Both the position numbers and the translations under genes were made by a program. A DNA stretch of 64,000 bases, from contig NC_089823.1 of assembly GCF_035046505.1 (NCBI RefSeq), positions 4,952,767-5,016,766 of the forward strand, in the 5' to 3' direction. This document shows, in pieces, positions 56,021 through 64,000 of the stretch. The stretch's first letter is position 1, and every line of letters starts with the position of its first letter. The notes below the pieces were generated by a model. It was not told the origin of the DNA and ran no database searches. It worked only from the letters and a program-made list of their open reading frames with translations. Source of the stretch: Tiliqua scincoides. Its lineage: Eukaryota; Chordata; Lepidosauria; Squamata; Scincidae.

Positions 56021-58347
56021 CTGAAAAAGCGGAAGGGGTCAACAATCATTCCTTAGAACTCACCGACTCAGCTGAACAACTGCAAAGCAGAGTGCGTACA
56101 GATGAGCAAATTAATGAATAATTTCCTCCACCCACCCCAAATTCTCTTGCTATGCAAACCATTTCATGACTTTTTTTTTTGTTGAAAAGCAGTGAACAGA
56201 TGGCCCTTTTGCTTTGCTTAACTCATACCATATTGGAAGGGATTTTGGAGGTCATCGAGTCCAACATCCCACTCTGCCACACAAAACGTTCTGGGTACCA
56301 ACAGACCCAGAAGAACTTTGGTGTTAGTTGTGAGTAGGCACCTTTCTGATGTTAGCAAAATTATTTTCTGAGAAAAATTGTGACTCCCCATAACCAAGAG
56401 CAGCAACACACTGTAGGGCCCCCAGATTCATTCTCTCAGACAAAGCGTCAACGATGACCCCCAGGATGATAGGCTTGTATGAACAAGTTTTCCTGTGGTC
56501 AGGAGCCTCTGGGTGACTGTGGCAGTTATCAATTCCAACAGTTGGTACAGGCACCTGCAGAGAGCCTTCTTCCACACCTGCCTTATTGCTGCTTTTTGCC
56601 TGCTTGCTTACTCAGCCATTAAGTAGTGTCTGACTTCATCATCAAGCAGTAAAAAAAAAGCCACAGCAAAATCAACTGTTTGTTCCTTCCTGTTATCATA
56701 AGATACTAGGCTAAGAGGAATACGAAGCTGGCATATCTTTCCAAGCTGCTATTGGGTTTGATAGATGCCACAGCTACCCGGAAGCTTCTGCTCATTACAG
56801 AGGCCGATTCACATGTAAGCCACCCCAATGTAAACATGAAACTTAATGCACTCTTTTCAAAGTTGTCCTGCATCAGTGCTGCTGGAAAGTGTTTTTAACC
56901 AGGTGATCCTAGGACCTCCAATACCTTCTACCAATTTTTAAAAGGCCTTTAGAAAGAAAACATCTAACCTATGTGGTTTTGGAGAAATTCTTCCGAATGT
57001 GAACCAATACAGTGCTGTCTTCCTGAGTCTGCAGATAGACAAAAAGGTTAGAGCTAAGAGAAGAGGCAAGTTGCTCTGCTCATGTCCAGCAGGTGTTAGC
57101 TCTAAAGCCTAACCAGCTATTGGTTTAGATCAAGTTGCAAACATTCAGAGGCGAAGACAGAGAAATATGCAAATCACTGGAACTTCATACAGCAGGGGGA
57201 AACTGAACAGCAAGCTTTGCCTTGCTAGAGATGACCTTTCAACATGCTAGTTCCAACAGCAGCCAGCCAAATGCCCTTGGGGAGCTTGAGTGGCAAAGGC
57301 ATGACACCCAGTTGCTTCTCCCCTTTTCAGAGACAAAACAGAGGCAACCTGGATATCTGGATCTCCTGATTGTATTTATTTTTTAAACATCAAAGGAAGC
57401 TGTCAAGTGCTCTGTTTTGAATGGAACAGCAGTGGGAGAGGGACTGTTTTAACCACACACACAGAAGGAGAGCTGTTAAGGTTTGTTCTTTTTCTTGCTG
57501 ATCCTAACATATAGATAAAAATCTTTGTCATGGGAATGCTTCTGTATTTTATGAACCAGCTCAAGCAAACTTGCCAACACAATCAAGTATCTCCTGTTTG
57601 TGGGAAGTGGGACAAAGATTTTGCGTGTGTGGTTGTGATCCTCCTCTTTGATTAAGGACTGTTTGGACTTCCCTGATCACGTGCTATCCCACCTCCCAAA
57701 GCTATTAGACAGGGAAAAAAAGATACAGGCACAATTCTGACACTCCCTGCACCCCCTTACTGGGGCTGCAACCCCAGCAGCATGGCTGCTCAAAAGTCAG
57801 CAACACACCCCAGCTGCTTTAAAGTTTTTTTTAAAAAGTTTGGAAATTCCATTGTGGGTCTTCTATGCCACAACTGACTGAAGGGGCTGAAACAGATGTA
57901 CCTTCCCCAAGAGCTTGGGTGTTCTGCTCTGAATCTATGAGGTTAATAGTCTTCAAGAGACAAATTCATGGAGGTTAAACCTACTTCCTCTTTTTAAAAC
58001 CATCCAGGCCAGTACACCTGCAGAAGAATGAGTTTGTGACTCCCAAAATTGTGGAATTGTCTATATAATTCCAGACAGGAGGGGCACCATATCTGAAAAA
58101 TTTGTGTACATCCCCCATTCTAAGAAACACATTCCCTGCAAGTAGAAACCCAGCTTCTCAGAGTTTCAGTCAAGATTTCTCCTTTCTAGGCTAGCTTTCT
58201 GCCTACACAGGTTTCTTTCTGATGAAGGAATAAATTTAAAAATGTAGTTACAGGGTATATATAGTTGCAGGGTATGTAAACACAGGCCCAGAAGGACTTT
58301 CTCTACCAAGCCAAGTCAGATCGGCAGATGTATCTCATGTGACTTAC
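56021..58347 (-). other. EMSY: EMSY intron, nothing recognised
   Basis: 2.3 kb without an obvious repeat or exon. A short human alternative segment (TDEGTEVAFPLL, from memory) between EYITT and VSHRS was looked for and not seen. Confidence 0.55.
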
Positions 58348-58503
58348 CAGTGGTGATATATTCAGCCACTAGCTCCGACTCCACCACTGCAATAGAAGGG
58401 CTTTCTGGAGAATGTCGTTTCTCTTGAGCCATCTGAATGGGAACTGCCATTTGGCTCAGGTCAATGGTTGGTTGCCTTGGTTTCGATTCCAGTTTCTCCT
58501 TTA
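58348..58503 (-). CDS. EMSY: EMSY exon (KEKLESKPRQ...VAEYITT)
   Basis: 156 bp; acceptor TTTGCCGGTGCAG, donor CTG|GTAAGT. Encodes KEKLESKPRQPTIDLSQMAV and SPESPSIAVVESELVAEYIT. Entry and exit phases match the adjoining exons. Nearly identical to human. Confidence 0.95.
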
Positions 58504-58708
58504 CTGCACCGGCAAATAAAAAGGGAACAAATAATGGGAAGTTAATTTGAAAAATGACTCCGGAAAAAGAGTACAGCATGGAAGGCCAACATACTGAATG
58601 AGTACCGCATGCAAGTCTGCCTCAACAATTTTGTTTCCCAGAGTTTGACCAAGAGCACGCATTGTCCATTTTCCACTTTGAGAGCCCCCCAAACCAAAAG
58701 CTACCCAC

Positions 58709-58873
58709 CTGTTGTCTGCTGGAGCTCCAACAGTGCTTTTATTGTTGAAGTGGCTGACTGAGATTCACTGGAGACATCCTGGTAGATAATTGTTGGACTC
58801 GAGTCCACAGAAATCTCGTGTTCTGACCAATCCTGGCTTCGAGATGCAATCACATGAACCACAGGTTGCGAAT
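58709..58873 (-). CDS. EMSY: EMSY exon (SQPVVHVIAS...LLELQQTT)
   Basis: 165 bp; acceptor TTCTGCATTTCAG, donor ACAG|GTGGGT. Encodes SQPVVHVIASRSQDWSEHEI, PTIIYQDVSSESQSATSTIK and ALLELQQTT. Only 205 bp of intron separates it from the next exon. Too short and spliced to appear as a long open frame. Confidence 0.95.
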
Positions 58874-59319
58874 CTGAAATGCAGAAGGGTTGGGGAACCC
58901 CAAGTCAAATCACGTTTGTCTCAATCTCTGCCATGCAACAGACCCAGCTCACCACTCATGTGTCACCCACATGAAGTACCTGTCTCCAACACGAGGTCCA
59001 CGGAGCACAGTGGGCATATTAAAAGACTCTGCTATCCTTCTCCCTGGCCCAAACTCTGCTGATCCTGGTGGCCACTCCCACTCCAACCCTGACTGCCATA
59101 GCTTCCTTACAATAACAAGACAAAAATCCAACACTCAACCCCAGGCAGCCAGTACCACCAAACAGCCATAAGCAGCACTACATGTACTTGCATATCATAG
59201 AAGAGACATGGTGTGCCAGGAAATCTGGCCACTGAAAAACAGCAATAGCTGCAAGTGGCTGTTTGTAACTTCAGAGTGAAAGGCCACATCTGACTGACCT
59301 GCACAAAATGCTGCATTAT

Positions 59320-60046
59320 AGCCCATGTGAAATAGTGTCTCAAGTGTCAGCCTAGAAGTGGGGAGATCCACGTTCAGATCCTGACAGCCTTTACAGCTCA
59401 CTGAGTGACCATAGGTCAGGGGTCCCAAACTACAGCCTGGGGGCCACAGGTGGCCCACTACAACATATTATCCGGTCCCTAGCAACTTAAAATTATTTGT
59501 TTTCCAACCGTGTAGTCGGACAGTTAACATGTACATTTCTGTACACCATACTCCTTTCCATACAGTCAAAGTGGCGTCCAACTGGTTAACCCTCATTTTC
59601 AGTCACCTGGGCCATACGCTTTAAGACCCTCAAACCAGAGTTATTCAACCCCTGCCGATAAAACAATTAAGGTTTCCGCATGTTGACTTTTCAACAACAG
59701 TGTAAAATGATTGCAGTGGGGAACAGTCAGTTTTGTACATGCAAACAAACAAACAAAGAAACAAAGGGGTTTTTGCAACAGATCCGACAGAAACAGTGTG
59801 CTGAGCATCACTCGCTTCAGCCCTATAAAAAACTGGATAACAGCCCTATAAAAAATTTGCAGCCCGTGAAAATGTGTAAGATATACGATGTGGAAAGTAA
59901 GATATACTTTCTCCTGGAAAGTTTGGAGACCCCTGTCTTAGGTCAGTCACCTATCACTAGCTACCATACTATAATTTTATCATTGTGCGCATTTGAGTTG
60001 TAAGCCACTTTGGAGCCTGTTGAGTAAGAAAAATGGGGTATAAATT
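59320..60046 (+). repeat. Sauria-type SINE split by a hAT element
   Basis: The left part (to 59,416) has GTTCAGATCCTGACAGCCTT and GAGTGACCATAGGTC; the right part (from 59,936) resumes AGGTCAGTCACCTATCACTA and ends GTAAGCCACTTTGGAGCCTG, GGGGTATAAATT. The 519-bp hAT lies in the middle, so the SINE is older. EMSY intron. Confidence 0.75.
59417..59935. mobile_element. Non-autonomous hAT (Charlie-like) inside a SINE
   Basis: Left end CAGGGGTCCCAAACTACAGC; right end, reversed, CAGGGGTCTCCAAACTTTCC. Flanks CCATAGGT and TCTTAGGT match at 6 of 8. No transposase frame. Confidence 0.85.
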
Positions 60047-60282
60047 AAAAACCAAGCAAAATATGGCACAATCAAACCACAACTCATGAGCATGTGGAAC
60101 AGTCAGGAACGTAGAAAAGCTCCAGAGTCCCACTTGGAGTTTCGTCTTACCTTCCACCCTCCCCGAGAACTAAACTTCCATTACACGTGCAATGTTAAAT
60201 TCAAAAGGGGACAGATCATCATACCGTCATGCGACTTTGGAAAACACACCCAACAAACCCTTTGGAAGGGAGGGAATTTAAC

Positions 60283-60481
60283 CTTGGGAACCCTGTGAGG
60301 ATTCGGTCGAAGAAGAGCTGGTGTCGGTGTACACCTGGGGTTCTTCTTTCACCTCTGGCAGCGAAGCACTCCCTGTCTCCACCACTCGGGATGCCTGCTG
60401 CAGAGTTTCTGTGACCAGCTGCCTTGTCTGCTCACTCACAACTGTCGCCTGAAAGGTTACTGGCTTTGGTTTGATAAGGAC
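60283..60481 (-). CDS. EMSY: EMSY exon (VLIKPKPVTFQ...ESSQGSQ)
   Basis: 199 bp; acceptor TTCTCTGTCTCAG, donor CAAG|GTTAAA (a weak donor). Encodes VLIKPKPVTFQATVVSEQTR, QLVTETLQQASRVVE and a Ser-rich end SSSSTESSQGSQ. Phase 0 start, one extra base at the end, completed by the next exon. Confidence 0.93.
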
Positions 60482-60736
60482 CTGAGACAGAGAAAGACAG
60501 GGGGAAAAGCCTCATTTTAGGACTTAAGCTTGGGCATTTACACACCCAGGTTATTCCAATCAGATTTTCAAAACTGACCTGCCTTTTAATGCAAGATGAC
60601 AACTGGAAGATATGAGAACTGTGCAAAGGAGTTCTTGATCTTTCATGCATTTTCCTCTTGGAGCGGATGAAACACATTTCCCCCTCCACTCTCAACCCGG
60701 GACAGAAAAAGGACAGAAAAAGATTCTCAAGCATAC

Positions 60737-60910
60737 CTGTGTTTTACCTTGCTGCCCATACACTATTTTGGTTGGGATAATTTTGGTGGCAGGCTGGACA
60801 GCAGAGCCTATCCCTTTAGGCTGTGTGACAATCATTTTGGTGATGGGCCTGGTGGCAGTGATGATGGCGGGTTTTGTTCCAGCTGGCACAGCTTGAATTG
60901 TCTTCTCTCC
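60737..60910 (-). CDS. EMSY: EMSY exon (GEKTIQAVPAG...YGQQGKTQ)
   Basis: 174 bp, 58 codons, phase 0 at both ends; acceptor TTTGTCTGCAG, donor ACAG|GTATGC. Encodes GTKPAIITATRPITKMIVTQ, PKGIGSAVQPATKIIPTKIV and YGQQGKTQ, nearly the same as human. Confidence 0.96.
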
Positions 60911-61122
60911 CTGCAGACAAAGTTTGCAGGTTCAATCATGAGATAACTGAAAGGTAAGAAAGCTCCCCATGTCACATGTCAATGCAATTTAAAAGACTTT
61001 TCTTGAATTGCCTGGCTTAATTGTCTGAATTATCTACAGCCATCTGCTCTGTGGTGCACCTACAGAGGCATCAATGCCCCACCACCTAGTAGATGACACC
61101 ATCATCCCCCAAAAGAAAAGAG

Positions 61123-61352
61123 ATGAGCCAGGGTAGTGTAGTGGTTTGGGAGGTGGACTTAGATCTGGAAGATCCAGGTTCAAATCCCCCCTCTGCCATG
61201 AAGTTTCCTGGGTGACCTTGGGCCAGTCACTTTCTCTCAGCCTCACCTACCTAACAGGGTCGTTGTGAGGACAAAAGGAGAGGGAGCAGCTGTGTACACC
61301 GCCCTGAGCTCTTTGGAGGAAGGGGGGTATTAAAATGTGATAAATAAATAAG
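61123..61352 (+). repeat. Sauria-type tRNA SINE, near full length
   Basis: AGGGTAGTGTAGTGGTTTGG (A box), AGGTTCAAATCCCCCCTCTG (B box), GGTGACCTTGGGCCAGTCAC, then the LINE-like end CACCGCCCTGAGCTCTTTGG with GATAAATAAATAA. The best SINE copy in the window and the strongest pointer to a squamate. EMSY intron. Confidence 0.88.
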
Positions 61353-62239
61353 TCAAATCCCCATTTTTCTAAAAAATTTACTAATCCTTAAACAATTTTT
61401 ACCCATGAATATTTTTAAAGAAGTTCAAACAAGATTTTACATACTCATGTAGGCAAGGTACAAAATGTGTTTATTTAAATATCTGTACCCTGCCTTTCTT
61501 CCCAAACACTGGTTCCTCAAAATGGCTATGGTAGATATTATTCACTTTTTGCTACATTTATATATCACCTTCCTGCCAAAGCATTCATAGTGGTTTACAA
61601 GGTAAAATAGCAGCATGTAATAAAAGAGACAGGGCCCAAAAGGAAAAACGATGGAAGAGAAGACGAAAAACAAGCATGCTCAGGTATCACTTCTGACATA
61701 ACTGTTACAATGACCAGGTGGAATGACCATGGAGGAAGGCAGTTGTGGGAGAGAAGTTAAACAGAAGCAGCCTTGCTGTCTGGCTTCTCACTATATACAA
61801 GCTGAAAGCAGGTTAGCAAAAATCTTCTTAGGCTTGCACTTGTGAGCTCATTTTAAAGTTTGGCCTAAATGACCTTACTTTGGACTTGATTTTTGCCAGC
61901 CTCAGGAGACAAACAAGCATTGTGAGACAACCTGGTGCACATGTCACTGTGAGCACACAGAGATTACATGGACATTCTCCACGGGGCAACAGCCAGTACA
62001 TGTCAAAGTCTTCTCTGTGTACACGGTTAGACCATTCTTAGAGTACAACTCATACAGAAGAGCCAAAACATCTGCTAAGCCACACAGTGTGTGGATTCAA
62101 TTGCACACACATAATTCATCACTGCTATGGCTTACAGGAGCCTCTATGTAGCAGTCACCACACTTTCAGTAGGCCCTCAACAGTTCTGCTCCAACTCTGA
62201 TTTTCAACACTAGGGCCTGGCTGTCACAGCTCTCCTTAC
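61353..62239. other. EMSY: EMSY intron; diverged retroposon tails
   Basis: Short tail-like texts at 61,466-61,500 (ATCTGTACCCTGCCTTTCTT) and 61,553-61,600 (TTTATATATCACCTTCCTGC) in minus orientation resemble SINE/LINE ends. No exon. Confidence 0.45.
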
Positions 62240-62376
62240 CCCTGCATTTAGCAAAGTCGTGACCACATTTTTGCCAGGAAGGCCTTGAATGGTGGTTCCT
62301 TTTCCTGTTGTCTTTTGTACAACAATCACATTAGGTTTCGACGTCACGGGAATAGTTGTGATTTTGGTCGTTGTGC
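62240..62376 (-). CDS. EMSY: EMSY exon, most upstream visible
   Basis: 137 bp; acceptor CTTTCTTTTTAAG, donor GGG|GTAAGG. Begins with two bases completing a glycine, then TTTKITTIPVTSKPNVIVVQ, KTTGKGTTIQGLPGKNVVTT and LLNAG, the same as human in nearly every residue. The previous exon, expected to end in SNIVSG by comparison with human, is not in the window, so EMSY is cut off here. The ENT domain that binds BRCA2 lies in the missing N-terminal part. Confidence 0.95.
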
Positions 62377-63850
62377 CTTAAAAAGAAAGTGGAAAGGAAA
62401 AGAGATCTGGTTAGAACAAGTGATGATGTGTCATTACCACAATGGTTTGCCCCATGACGTTCCATTTTAAATGATTTTATCCCGGCACAATTTAGGGGCA
62501 CCATGATCACCACAAACACCAACACCTGATACAGTCCCGTTTCTTCCCCAGACATGGGAGCTGCGCTTCATCCCAGGAAGCTCCCCCGTTCAGAACAGCT
62601 TCCCCATCTATTATATAACCAAGGCAAGCAGGAACCTGCCCCTCCTCTGGCTGGACTGCCCCCTCCCCTAGCACAGGGCCTTCTGACACTAACTGCCCTG
62701 GGGGAAGGAAACTGGGAGAGCAGGGGCGAGGAACGAAAATGCAGGTGAAGACATCGGACACCTGCTTGGCTTGTTTTTGTGTTTCAGAGTAAATGAAAGG
62801 TTCCTAATGTATCTGCTGCAATTTATGAATGCTGCAAGCTGCTTTAGAGGGCTCTTAAAAAAAGGGATACAAATCTACCTAATAAAACAAATCCACGCAA
62901 GCACAGTACAGCATAAGCAGGCCAACTCCTTCCATCGGAACCCTTCACGTGCAAGAGCTGAAGGCAGGCACCATAGTGCACAAAAACTTTGCATTATGGA
63001 GTCTGCAAAGGTGCCCAGGGACAAATTTCACTAATATGCCAGGTTTTATTGCAGCAAGGGAAAAACAGGAATGAAGAGCAACTTTCCAAGTAAGGCATCC
63101 CATTTCTCATAAGGCAAGATAAAATTTAACACAGAGGGAATGTTATTCTCAGAGGTGCAGGACAAGCCAGTACTTTCTAGTTACCAGTGAACTACCAGCA
63201 AAATCAGTGTTTTGGAGTTCTGGGGTAATCATGTAGAATTCATACAAAATTACTAGAGCATTGGAAGTGTTGGATACCTTTTTGTTGAAAATAGGTCTTC
63301 ATCAAGGAGTTACCTTTAAAAAAAGTAAAAATAAAACAGCTTGGTCGACAAACAGTGATATTTGCTTGGAAAAAATGCCAGCTGGCAGGTGGGGGAGGTT
63401 TTAACAAGAGAGGGACACAGAACACAAAAGCATGACACCCAACTGATTAGCGTTTTAACCATAAGAAAAAATGGCTTCAGGTCCCCTGTGGGTGCAACAC
63501 TTAACATGCCTCTACCAAGAACAGTGTTCTCTCCCCAGCATTTACCCTCTTTTGAATCTGCCACTCTTTGAGTAAACCCCAATTTCTACAATCCCATCAT
63601 CAATGCCCAAAAGACGTCTCCTTTACCCTGTACTCCCAGACCAACACCACTTTGCCACTGTACAAACAGCTGCTAAGCTGTAACACCCGTTAGCTCTCAC
63701 TGCACAGGAACCGTGGGAAGTGGGCAGCAGAAGCAAAGAGGTACAGAGTAAACCCACTATGTACAACCTAGTGGCTACTATGAAACTCTTGTGCATTTTC
63801 TCCATTAAAGAAACAAACAAAAAACCCATGTTGTCCTGAAGAGGCTAGAC
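62377..63850. other. EMSY: EMSY intron, nothing recognised
   Basis: No further EMSY exon or clear repeat was found up to the right edge repeat. Confidence 0.5.
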
Positions 63851-64000
63851 CAGAGGTTCTCAAACTGGGGCATCGCAACACCCCAGCCCGAGAAGTCCTG
63901 TCTCAGGTCCCTTAAAGGAAGAAGGCAGCAATACAAGCCCCAGGATTGCGCTGCTGCCAGGGATGGGGGTGGGTTATACTTACCTATAGCCAGCTCCAGC
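63851..64000. repeat. hAT-like left end, cut by window edge
   Basis: Starts CAGAGGTTCTCAAACTGGGG, a hAT-type terminus; the rest runs off the window. Confidence 0.5.

Noticed and set aside
63960-64000. A minus-strand donor-like site (TATAG|GTAAGT) that could end the next upstream EMSY exon
   Set aside because: The bases before it do not encode the expected end (SNIVSG in human); it lies in a hAT-like repeat starting at 63,851.
1-64000. Endogenous retroviruses or LTR elements
   Set aside because: No paired LTRs, and no gag, protease, integrase or envelope-like frames were recognised.
1-64000. CRISPR arrays, bacterial operons or rRNA genes
   Set aside because: Tandem repeats here are vertebrate microsatellites and minisatellites; splice sites and SINEs show a eukaryotic nuclear genome.

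Overview
This is a piece of a vertebrate nuclear genome, most likely from a squamate reptile. It carries two host genes with vertebrate exon-intron structure in a sea of interspersed repeats. The repeats point to squamates: Sauria-type tRNA SINEs, many 5'-truncated CR1-like LINE ends with GTTCTTAT octamer tails, L2-like tails, and a dense set of non-autonomous hAT elements. Species cannot be told from the sequence alone. No RNA genes, CRISPR arrays or endogenous retroviruses were recognised.

Layout: 1-7,296 is repeat-rich flank. LRRC32 (GARP, the cell-surface anchor for latent TGF-beta) lies on the + strand, with a signal-peptide exon at 7,297-7,387, a 6.1 kb intron full of repeats, and one large exon at 13,511-15,442 encoding all the leucine-rich repeats, the membrane anchor and a short tail (672 residues in total). 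A possible 3' UTR runs to a poly(A) signal near 17,416. From about 17.4 to 48.4 kb I see no gene, only layered transposons and some apparently single-copy stretches.

The 3' part of EMSY (BRCA2-interacting transcriptional repressor) lies on the - strand from 62,376 down to 49,856: nine coding exons, all reading phases compatible, about 748 residues, with a likely 3' UTR below 49,856. Its 5' half, including the ENT domain, is beyond the right edge. The convergent LRRC32-EMSY order is, from memory, the same as on human 11q13.5, so this is conserved synteny.

The most notable content is the transposon stratigraphy. Several hAT-like elements have 8-bp target duplications readable by eye (exact at 23,184-23,644, 24,016-24,233 and 31,472-31,807; near-exact at others). 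Some sit inside each other or inside LINEs and SINEs, giving a relative order of insertion. An L2-tailed element is flanked by an exact 47-bp direct repeat, far longer than usual. A short palindromic module recurs alone, inside hAT elements, and as a 74-bp tandem array. Three copies of an unclassified repeat are present.
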